A stretch of DNA of 34,445 nucleotides from Photobacterium sp. JCM 19050 (lineage in GTDB: Bacteria > Pseudomonadota > Gammaproteobacteria > Enterobacterales > Vibrionaceae). The translations under genes and the position numbers were made by a program. Below, one piece after another: positions 8,623-18,799 of the stretch (its first letter is position 1; the number at the start of each line of letters is the position of its first letter). The stretch covers positions 1-34,445 of the forward strand of contig BAXG01000051.1 of the NCBI GenBank assembly GCA_001310455.1, written 5' to 3'. The notes below the pieces were generated by a model. It was not told the origin of the DNA. It did no database searches and saw only the letters and a list, made by a program, of their open reading frames with translations.

Positions 8623-9539
8623 ATGAAGGTATTGGTTTTGGGTGCCGGTGCCGGCGGGGGATTTCCGCAGTGGAATTGTCATTGCAGCTGTGCCGGGGAG
8701 CGCGCAATGGCAGTATCAATGCCCTCCATCGTACTCAGTCATCCATTGCGGTCAGTGATGATGGCCACAAGTGGGTAGTCATCAACGCCTCTCCGGATAT
8801 CAGGCAGCAAATCAATGCCCGGCCTCAACTGGCAAACGCAGCAGGGGCAAGGGGATCGGCGATTGCCGGTGTGGTGGTGACTGACGCTCAGATTGATCAC
8901 ACTACGGGGCTTCTGATTTTGCGTGAAGGCCTGCCCATGAATCTCTATTGTACCGATGTTGTCCGCCACCAGCTCACCCATGAATTTCCGCTGCTGAATA
9001 TCCTGACTCACTGGGACGGTGGATTCCGGGTCCATTCCATCAGTGTTGAGCCGGAAAAAGCGTTCCAGGTAGAAGGTGTACCCAACCTGAGGTTTGACCC
9101 TGTGGTGCTGGTTTCCAAGGCGCCGCCCTATTCCGCCCACCGGCATGACCCGCATGTCGGGGACAATATCGGTCTGAAAGTCACAGATTGCCGTACCGGA
9201 GAGTACCTTTTTTATGCCCCGGGTCTGGCTGAGCCGGATGACAGCGTCCGGGAAGCTATGTCCGGCGCTGCCTGCGTGATGGTAGACGGAACACTCTGGC
9301 AGGATGATGAGATGATCCAAAACGGCTTCAGCGACAGCCTGGGTACCGATATGGGCCACCTTTCCGTATCCGGTTCCAAGGGAATGCTGGCGCTCTTATC
9401 ACAGTTTGATCGACCGCGGAAAGTGCTCATCCATATCAACAATACCAACCCAATCCTCGACGAGGACTCCAAAGAGCGCCGCAAGGTCAATGACGCCGGA
9501 GTCGATGTGGCATTTGATGGGATGGAAATAGAATTTTAG
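8623..9539 (+). CDS. pqqB: PqqB, metallo-beta-lactamase-fold PQQ biosynthesis protein (one frameshift)
   Basis: The start is the ATG at 8623, with ribosome site GGAGGGGA just before it. It encodes MKVLVLGAGAGGGFPQWNCH, the classic PqqB N-terminus with a Cys-rich metal site. The frame then breaks near 8685, where one C is missing. The next frame continues CRGARN, RTQSSIAVSDDGHKW, INASPDIRQQI, TDAQIDHTTGLL and DMGHLSVSGSKGML to the stop at 9537-9539. The restored length is about 305 residues (family about 303). PqqB is a hydroxylase acting on the tyrosine of the PqqA-derived diamino acid. An apparent start at 8580 in the downstream frame has no family support. Confidence 0.9.
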
Positions 9540-9592
9540 GGTCGGATAACTACTGTTTTGAGCTTTGTGAGCCATTTTTTAGCAAAATCTTC

Positions 9593-9690
9593 AAGGACCA
9601 AGGACCAAGGACCAAGGACCAAGGACCAAGGACCAAGGACCAAGGACCAAGGACCAAGGACCAAGGACCCAGGACCAAGGACCCAGGACC
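9593..9690. repeat. Heptanucleotide tandem repeat (AAGGACC)14 between pqqB and pqqC
   Basis: Eleven perfect AAGGACC units (9593-9669) are followed by CAGGACC, AAGGACC and CAGGACC, so 14 units in 98 bases. It fills most of the 171-base gap between pqqB and pqqC. Because the unit is 7 bases and contains no stop codon in any frame, every frame through it is open, reading K-D-Q-G-P-R-T on the plus strand. Such arrays vary in copy number. I see no sign that it encodes a real protein. Confidence 0.95.
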
Positions 9691-9710
9691 CAGATGAACG
9701 GAGAACGCCA

Positions 9711-10467
9711 ATGGAAAAGGCACTTAACCGGAAGAATTTGAAAAGACCCTAAGAGCCAAAGGGCAGTATTACCATATCCATCATCCATTTCACAAAGCGA
9801 TGTATGCCGGTCAGTGCAGCCGGGAGCAGATCCGAGCCTGGGTGGCGAACCGTTTCTACTACCAAATCAGTATCCCCATCAAAGATGCCGCCATCCTGGC
9901 TAACTGTAAGGAAATCGATGTCCGCAGGGGATGGATTCAGCGCATCCTGGATCACGATGGACATGCCTCACTGGATGAAAAATACGGTGGTATTGAAGCC
10001 TGGCTCAAACTGGGTGAATCCGTCGGCCTCAGCCGGGAAGAAGTGCTGGACCAACGCTGGGTGCTGCCGGGTGTCAGGTTTGCAGTTGATGCCTACGTCA
10101 ATTTTGCCCGCAGGGCGAACTGGCAGCAGGCTGCTTGCTCCTCCCTCACCGAACTGTTTGCCCCGGAAATTCACCAGTCCCGGCTTGATTCCTGGCTGAG
10201 CATTACCCATGGATAGAGCAGGAAGGGCTGACCTATTTTCGCCAACGTCTGTCCCAGGCTCGCCGCGATGTCAGCCACGGCCTGCAAATTACCCTGGACT
10301 ACTTTGATACGGCAGACAAGCAGGCGCAGGCGCTGGACATTCTCCAGTTTAAGCTGGATATCCTATGGAGCATGCTCGACGCCATCAGCATGGCGTGGGA
10401 ATTTGAGCGTCCGCCTTATGTCGGGATAACTGACGGGCAGGTTTATCACCGTGGGCTGGATTTATGA
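9711..10467 (+). CDS. pqqC: PqqC, pyrroloquinoline-quinone synthase (two frameshifts)
   Basis: PqqC catalyses the last step, ring closure and eight-electron oxidation giving PQQ, without a metal. The start is the ATG at 9711, with GGAG 8 bases upstream, reading MEKALNR. One G is missing near 9731; the next frame then reads EEFEKTLRAKGQYYHIHHPF, matching the family N-terminus. It continues through FYYQISIPIKDAAILANC and EEVLDQRWVLPGVRFAVDAY. Near 10200 one G is again missing. After it comes HYPWIEQEGLTYFRQRL and EFERPPYV up to the stop TGA at 10465-10467. The restored length is about 252 residues, as expected. The stop overlaps the pqqD start (ATGA), so the two are translationally coupled. Confidence 0.9.
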
Positions 10468-10748
10468 GTGGGAAACTGAACCCGGACAGCGCTGTTGCGC
10501 TCAACCCGCTGTTCCGTATGCAGTATGAAAAGGCGCAAGGCTGTTATGTTCTCCTGTTTCCGGAGGGCATGGTAAAGCTGAGTGACACGGCGGCGGAGAT
10601 ACTTTCTCACGTCGACGGGAAGCGCTCCCCATATGAGGTTATCGCTGCGTTGCAGGACAAATACCCGGGGGCGGAAACCCTGGCGGATGATGTCACTGAG
10701 TTTTTTGGAGTCGCGTATGACAAAAAATGGATCCAGCCAGCCGGTTGA
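10464..10748 (+). CDS. pqqD: PqqD, PqqA peptide chaperone
   Basis: This intact 94-residue RiPP-recognition protein binds PqqA and presents it to PqqE. Typical features are LFRMQYEKAQGCYVLLFPEG near the N-terminus, LSDTAAEIL (about 39-47), and a C-terminal DDVTEFFGVAYDKKWI. Its ATG overlaps the pqqC stop by 4 bases and its end overlaps pqqE by 32 bases, so the three are tightly coupled. Confidence 0.93.
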   Translation: MSGKLNPDSAVALNPLFRMQYEKAQGCYVLLFPEGMVKLSDTAAEILSHVDGKRSPYEVIAALQDKYPGAETLADDVTEFFGVAYDKKWIQPAG

Positions 10749-11871
10749 ACAACCGGACATATCGCCACCTTTATGGCTGTTGATGGAGCTAACCTACCGC
10801 TGCCCGCTCCAGTGCCCCTATTGTTCGAACCCGGTTAACCTCGGAGAGCCTGAAAACGAACTTGATACGGAAACCTGGTTGGATGTGTTGGAGCAGGCCC
10901 GCGAGATGGGGGCAGTACAGCTTGGGCTTTCCGGCGGGGAGCCGCTGCTTCGCAAAGACTTGGAAACCATTGTCAGCCGGGCAAGGGCGTTGGGGTTTTA
11001 CTCCAACCTCATCACCTCTGGCATTGGTCTGAATGAAAAACGCATCAAAGTGCTCAAAGAGGCCGGGCTTGACCATATCCAAATCAGCTTTCAGTCATCG
11101 GACCCGGATTTGAACGATGCCATAGCCGGCAAAAAACGGGCATTCCAGCAGAAAAAAGAGATGGCTCGGCTGGTAAAAGCCCACGGTTTTCCGATGGTGC
11201 TCAACTTTGTCATCAGCAAACAGAATATTCACCAGATCCCACAGATTATGGATCTCTCCTGTGAGCTGAGCGCTGACTATGTGGAGCTTGCCACCGCTCA
11301 GTATTACGGCTGGGCGCTGGAAAACCGCGATCAGTTGTTGCCGTCCTGGCAGGAAATAGAAACGGCGGAAAGCTACGTGAACGCGTTCCGGGAGCAGCAA
11401 AACGGTGAAGGGCCGAAGTTCATTTTTGTCACGCCGGATTATTACGAGTCACGCCCCAAAGCCTGCATGAGTGGCTGGGGCAGCCTGTTTCTCAATATTT
11501 CGCCGGAAGGCAAAGCGCTTCCGTGCCACAGCGCGGCGCTGTTGGATCTGCCTTTTCTCAATGTCAGGGAGCACAGTCTGCGTCATATCTGGTTTGAATC
11601 AGAAGGCTTCAATCATTTCCGGGGCTATGACTGGATGCCAGAACCTTGCCGCAGTTGCGAAGACAAAGAGAAAGATTATGGAGGCTGCCGCTGTCAGGCA
11701 ATGATGCTGACCGGTGATGCCCATAATACCGACCCGGTGTGTGAACGCTCACCGCACCACCACCTGATTGAGCAAGCCAGGGGGAGGGCCGCGTCCGGTA
11801 CCGGTTGCCACAGTGAAACCCTGGCAAGGAGCTTTGCAAACAGTCAGGTAATTCTGAGGGAGAAGCTATAA
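10717..11871 (+). CDS. pqqE: PqqE, radical SAM PqqA peptide cyclase
   Basis: PqqE joins Glu15 and Tyr19 of PqqA by a carbon-carbon bond. The start is the ATG at 10717 inside pqqD, preceded by GGAG (10707-10710); a longer in-frame extension runs backwards through pqqD and is not real. The 384-residue product has the radical SAM motif C29-PLQ-C33-PY-C36, then LGLSGGEPLLRKDL. The C-terminal SPASM part has CMSGWGS, LPCHSAALL and CRSCEDKEKDYGGCRCQA for the auxiliary iron-sulfur clusters. The gene is intact. Confidence 0.95.
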   Translation: MTKNGSSQPVEQPDISPPLWLLMELTYRCPLQCPYCSNPVNLGEPENELDTETWLDVLEQAREMGAVQLGLSGGEPLLRKDLETIVSRARALGFYSNLITSGIGLNEKRIKVLKEAGLDHIQISFQSSDPDLNDAIAGKKRAFQQKKEMARLVKAHGFPMVLNFVISKQNIHQIPQIMDLSCELSADYVELATAQYYGWALENRDQLLPSWQEIETAESYVNAFREQQNGEGPKFIFVTPDYYESRPKACMSGWGSLFLNISPEGKALPCHSAALLDLPFLNVREHSLRHIWFESEGFNHFRGYDWMPEPCRSCEDKEKDYGGCRCQAMMLTGDAHNTDPVCERSPHHHLIEQARGRAASGTGCHSETLARSFANSQVILREKL

Positions 11872-11907
11872 ACGGCTCTCCTGTCAGTGTTTCCCTTCAG
11901 GAGGAAC

Positions 11908-14197
11908 ATGAGGCTAACGGAGAAGATTTTTACAGGCAGTGATGGCAGGGTATGGCAATGTTATCCGCACCCATCCGGGGCCGAGATATGGCATTGCCCG
12001 GCGCTATACGGGGTGGAAGTAGCCAGTTGTGCCAGTTTACAGTTTCCCGCGGCTTCAACCGATGATTCCGGTATCGCCCATGCCACCGAACATATGGTTC
12101 TGAGGGGATGCGTGCGCTACCCGGATCCTCTTTTTTTCTGGCAGTTGACAAGCCGCCTTACGATGCTCGAATGCAATGCATCGACCCAACCGGACGGTAC
12201 CCATTTTCACCTCGCTTCGCTTTTTGAATCTGATGCCCTTGAAGCGCTGGGCTATTTTCTTCATGCAACTCTTGCCCCCCTTCTGCGAGTCACCGACTTC
12301 GAACAAGAAGTTCACAACCGCTCAAAAGAACATGGACGAGGTGGTAAAGGTGTACTTGTTACCGAAATGCAGGGCTATCTGGGCCAGCCGCTTTTTACCC
12401 GCAACCTTGCTCTGGCCTCTGCCCGGCCTCAGAGATTGCCGTTTTATGGCGGATTGCCTGAGACCATCTTTGAACTGACTGCCGGCGATGTGCGCCACTA
12501 CCATAAGCGTCACTACCATCCGGCCAAGTTACGACTTGTCTTAGGCGGGGTTTGGGATATTGAAAAGGTGGTGGGGCTGCTTGACCAGGCTGTTTCGGAC
12601 TGGGAAGAAAGCCTGTCACGAGAAGTAGCTGCTCCGGCAGTATGCTGGGTTGCCAATCCGCAACGTCTCAACACTATACAAACCCTGATCGTGTCGGGCA
12701 TACCTGATGCCCTTTGGCTGGGTGTCCGGACATTGCTTCAAACTCACAGCGGTATGATAAAAAAGGCTGGCTGGGCACTTCTTCCTCCCCTTGAGGATGA
12801 CCACTTTTCCCGGGCTGTCGCTAAGGGAAAGTCTTTGCGTATCCTCCAGTTTGAGCGATTGGACCATGGCAACCCAAAAACCGATCTGTCCGGATTGGTT
12901 GAATCACTTCTTTACGAATTGAAACCGGGTGACGTGACGGCGGCGGTCAGGGCTCGGCAACTGGAGCGCCACGGAGAGCAAGCCGCCAAATATGGTGAGC
13001 ACCTTGCTGCGCTATACCAAGCTTTCGCGTTGGCTAGGGCAGAGCCTGACACGCTTCCACCCATGCCCGACAGCAATATTGCTGTTTCCCCGTTTGTATC
13101 CGGGCCAAACCGGATTTTGCAGCCCGGGGATTACCACCGGTTACGTGATGGGCCAGTTAACCTGACAACGCTGGGGATGTGTATCCGCTTTCCCGGGCGG
13201 AATTACGCCTCTGCGCGACAGGCACTCTGTTTTCTTCGTTATTTCGAACAGCGCTCCGAGGACATGTTCTCATCTCAGGGAAAGCCGGGAAGATTCAGTG
13301 TCAGTTTCCATAACGGGGTGACAGGTGTTATGGCACTTCGTGCGGAAGTCATGAAAGAGGATGAAGCGCACTGCCGGGACATCTGGCAGTCGTTATTGGA
13401 TGAAACCATTGAACCGGTGCGTTGCAGCAGCAAGCTGTATTCGCATTGGCACCAGTCTTCCGGGATTCAGAAGGTATTGCGGGAAACGGTCAACGGACTG
13501 GGCGAGTGGCATCATGCAGGGAGATAATTCACGCACCGCAGCATTTTGTCCAAATCTGGCCGCCTGAATCCATATCCTTGCGGAGCTGGCTGGCTGGCAA
13601 GGGCGAAGAAGAACCGTCCGCTGGCGTTGCAGTCAGTTTCAGCTCTGGTTTTAACTCAGAAAGTAGCCAGATAGCCGGCCAGGTGTCGATGAGACGGCGC
13701 AGTGCCTGTTGCTTCGTGGCAACGTCCGCTGTTTTTCAGACCCGGGTGCCTGCGTGGTCTCAGTTTGTTTGCCGGAAACCGTTTTGCAGCCACTCTCACT
13801 CGGGGTGCTGGCGCATGTGGTATTGGCGCACCCGTCGCTTCGCCAAAGCCGGTTGGCCGGGAATGTCTATGCGTTGGGGGTTGATATTGATTTCGCGCTT
13901 TGCCGGCTGAGCTGGTACAGCTACTTTGATGTCTCCCCGGAGGAAACAGCCGAGTGCATCCTGAGGGCAATAGACGAAGTGTCAGACGGACGTGTTTCCC
14001 TGAAAATGCACGAGTTACACCGCGCTGCGCAGGGGGAGTGGCACCGCCGGTATTGTAAATCAGCTGCCGAATATCACGCCCATATCAACCGGCTGCAAGG
14101 GCTCGTGACGGAGGTGGAACGCCAGCCTTCCCTTTCGGTCGAAGCGCTTAAATCCCTGTCAGCAAAGGCACAACTAGCGCTGTCCCACGTACCGTGA
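11908..14197 (+). CDS. pqqF: PqqF, M16-family zinc peptidase (two frameshifts)
   Basis: This insulinase-like protease probably trims the cross-linked PqqA. The ATG at 11908 follows AGGAGG (11899-11904) at short spacing; a GTG at 11887 has no ribosome site. The zinc motif HxxEH is H58-ATE-H62, with the downstream Glu in VLVTEMQGY. The first 540 residues are in one frame to 13527. The frame then shifts near 13510 (continuing EIIHAPQHFVQIWPP) and again near 13682 (continuing VDETAQCLLLRGN). It ends with the C-terminal M16 domain (LGVLAHVVLAHPSLRQ, LKSLSAKAQLALSHVP). The restored length is about 763 residues, close to Klebsiella PqqF (761). Both shifts fit one missing base each. Confidence 0.85.
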
Positions 14198-14209
14198 AGT
14201 CTTCCTGAT

Positions 14210-14227
14210 ATCCTGCCAAAGTAGGAT
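14210..14227 (+). promoter_or_regulatory. Putative PQQ-island operator upstream of the FIST gene
   Basis: The sequence is ATCCT, then GCCAAAGT, then AGGAT: perfect 5-base inverted arms around the AAAGTAGGA core. An outer T/A pair extends the arms to six bases. It lies about 60 bases before the FIST gene, at the right distance for control of that promoter. Confidence 0.6.
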
Positions 14228-14286
14228 AACAAGCCATCTCCCGAATCTCTAAACTGTAACAATGGACGTCCGTACGGGGACCGGAG

Positions 14287-15486
14287 ATGCACATTCAGAC
14301 AGAGACCAGGCAGCAGCCTTACGTTGCTACCGCTGCTACCTACCAGCTGGACGCTTACCGCGCAGCGCGGGAGCTGGCGAAACAGATAGATAACCCGGAA
14401 TTTGAATACATCCTGTTTTTCTGTTCAGCCGCTTATGATCTGCCGCGGCTGGGCGAGGAAATGGAGAAGGCATTTCCCGGCAGGAAAGTGATGGGTTGTA
14501 CCACGGCAGGGGAAGTGACTGATCACGGGTACGGAAAAAGCAGCATCAGTGCATTGGGTTTCAGCAATGAGGTGTTCACGGTAGAGGCGCTGGTCAAACC
14601 GTTGTCTGATTTTTCGTTGCTGGAAGCGCAGAATTGCGTTGCCAAGCTGGTCGATGGCATTAAAGCCCGACCGAAAGCCCCGGTTTCCGGCAATACCTTC
14701 GTGATGACCTTGATAGACGGGCTGTCGCCACAGGAAGAACATTTTCTGGTGACGCTGGATACCGCCCTTGGCCGGATTCCACACTTTGGCGGCTCTGCCG
14801 GTGATGATGAAAACCTGGCAAACACCCATGTGTATTACAACGGGGCTTTTCATAATGATTCGGCCATCATCATTATGGTTAATACCCTTTGCCCGTTCGA
14901 AGTTTTTACCACCCACCATATTGAAAGCCTCGATCGCAAGCTGGTTGTGACCAAGGCCGACTGTGATCAGCGCCGTATCTATGAACTTAATGCTGAGCCC
15001 GCAGCCGAGGTGTACGCCCGGGAAGTGGGTATTCCGCTCGCCGATCTCCGTCCGGAAGTGTACGCGCTGCACCCGCTGGCAGTGCTGATCGGGGATGAGT
15101 ATTACGTCCGGTCTATCCAGAAGGTTAATGACGATCTCAGCCTGAATTTTTACTGTGCGGTCGATGACGGCATTGTGCTGACCGCGATGCGACCGGGGGA
15201 TTTGCTCGGGCAGGTGGAAACCAAACTGACTGAGCTTGAACAAAAACTGGGATCTCTTGAGATGGTGCTTGGTTGCGATTGTTTCCTGAGACGGCTGGAG
15301 ATAGAGCAGCGCCATGCCACACACCAGGTTGCCAGGCTTTTCTCCCGTTTCCGGTTAGTGGGTTTTAATACCTACGGGGAGCAGCTTAACGGCATTCATA
15401 TGAACCAGACCCTGACCGGGGTGATGATCGGGCGGCCGGCTGAAAGCGTTGTGCTGCCGTTTCCGGCAGAGAGAAAGGCAGGTTAA
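14287..15486 (+). CDS. FIST domain sensory protein
   Basis: This 399-residue intact protein is built from a FIST N-terminal domain (about 20-220; EYILFFCSAAYDL, GCTTAGEVTDHGYG, HFGGSAGDDENL) and a FIST C-terminal domain (about 230-390; LADLRPEVYALHPLAVLIG, EMVLGCDCFLRRLEIE, RLVGFNTYGEQLNGIHMNQT). FIST domains bind small ligands and feed signal transduction proteins. There is no membrane segment, so it is cytoplasmic. The ATG at 14287 follows GGGGA by 6 bases. It overlaps nothing upstream, and its stop is one base before the histidine kinase start, so the two are made together. In Pseudomonas aeruginosa a FIST protein likewise sits beside the kinase ErcS' in the ethanol-oxidation locus (from memory). 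The ligand is unknown. Confidence 0.9.
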   Translation: MHIQTETRQQPYVATAATYQLDAYRAARELAKQIDNPEFEYILFFCSAAYDLPRLGEEMEKAFPGRKVMGCTTAGEVTDHGYGKSSISALGFSNEVFTVEALVKPLSDFSLLEAQNCVAKLVDGIKARPKAPVSGNTFVMTLIDGLSPQEEHFLVTLDTALGRIPHFGGSAGDDENLANTHVYYNGAFHNDSAIIIMVNTLCPFEVFTTHHIESLDRKLVVTKADCDQRRIYELNAEPAAEVYAREVGIPLADLRPEVYALHPLAVLIGDEYYVRSIQKVNDDLSLNFYCAVDDGIVLTAMRPGDLLGQVETKLTELEQKLGSLEMVLGCDCFLRRLEIEQRHATHQVARLFSRFRLVGFNTYGEQLNGIHMNQTLTGVMIGRPAESVVLPFPAERKAG

Positions 15487-15487
15487 T

Positions 15488-18121
15488 TTGAGCGACAAGC
15501 AATCCGCTGATGTGGAACAGCTGCAATCGGATATTCGTCGGTTGCAGGAAGAGAACCGCCGGAAACAGAAGATTATTGACTCACTGATCTCCCGGGTGGA
15601 GCAGGGTAACAGCCATAAAATCGACCCGTATGGCGCTTTCCAGCACTCGGTAGTGCTGGCTGAACAGGTCAGGGAGAAAACCGAAGAGCTGAATGCCGCA
15701 CTGGTGGAGCTGGAGGAAACAAACCGTCAGTTGACGCAGGCCAAGCGAAAAACCGAGCGCGCCCAGCAGCGTTTCCTCGATGCGATTGAAACCATCACTG
15801 ACGGTTTTGCCCTTTACGACAACCAACGGCGGCTGGTGTATTCCAACAGCCACTTCCGCCAGTTCTGGCAGGACAACCAGATCCCCCTCAGCCAGGACTC
15901 CACCCTGGGGGAAATTAAACAGCTGGCCCATGACAGCGGCCTTATTGTCCGTGAATACCCCTATGACAAAAACCTCGGTGGCCGGGTGTTCCAGCAGGCA
16001 GACAACCGTTGGATGCAGGTCAGTGAGCGCGAGACGGCGGATGGTGGCCTGGTGATGCTTTACACCGACATCACCCGGATCAAACAGGCGGAAGCTGACC
16101 GGTTTGAGGCCGCTATGGCTGAGAAATCCCGGATGTTGCAGACCCTTATCGACAATCTCTCCCAGGGGGTGTTGATGGTCGATGCCAACGGTGACATCCA
16201 GATAGCCAACCGTCGTTTTACTGAAATGACCGGCCTCGAAGAAGAAGTTCTTAATGCACACCGGATGTCTAGGGTACAAAAAAGGACGCCGCTAGAGCTG
16301 GATAACCGGGTTGAGGAAGGGGGTCACCAGAGTGGAAGCCGCCGGCAGATCCTTGAAGATGGTCGGGTTATTGAGGTTCGCAGCCATGCCATGGGCGATG
16401 GCGGTTACGTAAACACCTATACCGATATTACCCAGGGCCACCTTTATGCCGAAACCCTGAGGGAAAACGAGCAGTGGCTGCGCCTGATTACTGACAACGT
16501 CCCGGCTCTGATTGCCTATGTCGGCGCTGATCTTCACTACCAGTTCACCAACAAGGTCTATGACAATTGGTACGGATTTGAGCGCGGTAACCTGCTGAAC
16601 AGCCATATTTCGGTGACCCGGCCCCTGAGTAAATTCAACGAGTTGAAGCCTTACCTGAAACAAGCGCTGGAAGGAGAGTCGGTCACTTTCGAGTGCGAGG
16701 AAACCAATGGCTCAGGAGAGTCACGCCACCTGGTGAAAAGCTATGTACCCAACAAGGCTCACAACGCAGGTGGTCGGGCTGTTTGTGTTGAACTGGGATA
16801 TTACTGAACGCAAACGCAGTGCCGAGCAACTAAAACAGTCTTACCTGACGCTGGAGCAGCGCGTACAGGAACGGACCGCCCAGCTCCAGTCGTTAAATGA
16901 CAAACTCAGTGCCGAGGTAATGGAGCGCCGGGTGGTGGAATCCCGCCTGCTGGAAGCCAAGCGTGAAGCCGAACGGGCGAACCTCTCCAAAACCAAGTTC
17001 CTGGCCGCTATCAGCCACGATCTTCTGCAACCGCTGAATGCCGCGCAGCTCTATGTCGGCTCCCTCCAGGAGCAGCGAATGCCTCCGACAAGCCGGAAGC
17101 TGGTGCGATCAATAGACAATTCGCTGGCAGATGTGGAGTCACTGATCTCCATGCTGGTGGATATTTCCAAGCTTGATGCCGGGGTAGTGAAGGCGGACAA
17201 ACAGGCATTTGATGTCTGTGACCTGTTGGATAACATTGCTGATGAATTTGAGCGTGCCGGGGAAAACCTGGGGCTCGAAGTGCGTTACGTGCGCTCCAGT
17301 TCAACGGTGTATACCGACAGCCAGCTTCTGGCCCGGGTTGTACGTAACCTGATGAGCAATGCCATCAAATACACATCACAAGGAAGAATACTGCTGGGTT
17401 GCCGCCACCGGGGTGACGGGCTTTCAATTGAAGTATGGGATACCGGGGAGGGAATTCCGGAAGCGAAGCAGCGCGAGATATTCCAGGAGTTCAAGCGTCT
17501 TAACAGTGTCTCTGCCGGTCGGCCGGATGATGCGCGAAGCAGCCTTGGGCTTGGTCTGGCAATTGTCGACAAAATCAGCAAAGTGCTTGGCCTTCAGATT
17601 TCTGTGCGCTCGAAGCCGGGCAGAGGATCAGTGTTTTCGGTGACAGTGCCATATGGTGTGATGCGAAGTGCGGCTCGGGCCGATGCCTACCCGTCAGTAA
17701 CCGATCATGGTGTCGCCTTGCACGGAGCCCGGGTATGGGTGATAGACAATGATCAGAATATCTGCGAAGCCATGAAATTGCTGCTTGAAGAATGGGGGTG
17801 CAAAGTCAGTACAGCCGCGTCATTGGAGAACCTGCAGGTGATGCATGATATCCACCAGGATCCGGTTGAAATGCTGGTGATGGACTACCACCTGAACGAC
17901 GGGATCACAGGCACGACGGTAGCGAAAGCGATTAATACTGGCGTACTCAAGTACTGCCGACTCTCATCCTGACTGCCAACCGCAGCGAAGAACTGAAGCG
18001 AGAGGCGCGGGAAAATGGGTACCTTTTATTGAATAAACCTGTCGTACCAATGCGGCTGAAAACCACACTTATCCACCTGCTGCGCAGCGAACGCGAAGCA
18101 GGTGACAGAATGACAGGGTAA
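15488..18121 (+). CDS. PAS-containing hybrid histidine kinase, NahK/ErcS' type (two frameshifts)
   Basis: The start is TTG at 15488, one base after the FIST stop, with GGCAGG 5 bases before it. The restored length is about 878 residues. Order: an N-terminal coiled coil (about 1-95); three PAS-like regions (around FALYDNQRRLVYSNSHFRQF, GVLMVDANGDIQIANRRFTE and IAYVGADLHYQFTNKVYDNW); a second coiled coil; HisKA with ISHDLLQPLNAA; an ATPase domain with NLMSNAIKYT, DTGEGIP and SSLGLGLAIV; and a receiver domain with acceptor Asp in LVMDYHLND and Lys in LLNKPVVP. There are no membrane helices. The frame breaks near 16757 (probably two bases missing) and near 17950 (one base). With FIST upstream and a convergent LuxR-type regulator, it is likely the sensor for the alcohol-oxidation genes. 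Confidence 0.87.
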
Positions 18122-18127
18122 GGCAAG

Positions 18128-18799
18128 TCAGCGTTTCAGATATTGGTCGAAGTCGATGTTGGTCACCCCGACCACAGCCTGGATACGGTTGTGTACACCA
18201 AGCTTTTTCAAAATGGCTGAAACATGGGATTTTACGGTGGTTTCAGAGATGTTGAGGTCGTAGGCAATTTGCTTGTTTGCCGCGCCCTGTGACATTGATT
18301 TTAGTACCAGCAACTGCCGGCGGGTCAGGGTGTAGAGCATGTCCGGCGAAATCTGTTTCTCCTGTGCTTTGCGTGCTCGGGCACTGCCCGGGTTATCGCT
18401 CGCCCGGATAATGTCAGAGGGCAGGTACACCGTACCGTTAATGATCTGTTCAAACGCATTGGCCATTTCATCCCGGGGAGAGGATTTGGAAATGTAACCG
18501 ACCGCACCATATGCAATGGTCTGGAGCACAATCTGCTTGTTACTTTCTGCCGAGATAATGGCAACCGGGGTAGTCGGCGACTGGTTTCTCAATTCCAGAA
18601 GGCCATTCAGTCCACCCATGCCGGGCATATTCAGGTCCAGCAGAATGAGATCAAGATCGTCGTGTTCATTGACACATGACAGTGTGCTATCCACATCTTC
18701 AGCATCATAAATAACACAATCCTGAAAACGCCCACGGATAACATCAGTTACCGCTTCCCGAAACAGAGGGTGGTCGTCAGCCACTAAAAATTTGAACAT
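18128..18799 (-). CDS. LuxR-family response regulator, AgmR/ErbR type
   Basis: This intact 223-residue regulator has a receiver domain (D8, D9, acceptor D55 in LILLDLNMPG, Lys105 in YISKSSP) and a LuxR-type helix-turn-helix at about 155-215 (LTRRQLLVLKSMSQG, NKQIAYDLNISETTVKSHV). It lies tail to tail with the hybrid kinase, 6 bases apart. In Pseudomonas, AgmR/ErbR-type regulators turn on PQQ-dependent alcohol oxidation, so it is the best candidate to bind the shared element upstream of exaC, pqqA and the FIST gene. One copy of that element (19074) lies in its own upstream region, 275 bases from its start. Confidence 0.88.
   Translation of the reverse strand: MFKFLVADDHPLFREAVTDVIRGRFQDCVIYDAEDVDSTLSCVNEHDDLDLILLDLNMPGMGGLNGLLELRNQSPTTPVAIISAESNKQIVLQTIAYGAVGYISKSSPRDEMANAFEQIINGTVYLPSDIIRASDNPGSARARKAQEKQISPDMLYTLTRRQLLVLKSMSQGAANKQIAYDLNISETTVKSHVSAILKKLGVHNRIQAVVGVTNIDFDQYLKR

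Noticed and set aside
9593..9690. CRISPR array
   Set aside because: The units are 7 bases and directly joined, with no spacers.
9558..9752. Small protein spanning the heptamer repeat
   Set aside because: It is open only because the repeat has no stop codon. It lacks a ribosome site, and its end is the out-of-frame start of pqqC.
14425..15324. Open frame of 299 codons on the minus strand
   Set aside because: It is the antisense of the FIST gene; the plus-strand FIST domains are clear.
15581..16279. Open frame of 232 codons on the minus strand
   Set aside because: It is antisense to the PAS region of the hybrid kinase, with no start signal.
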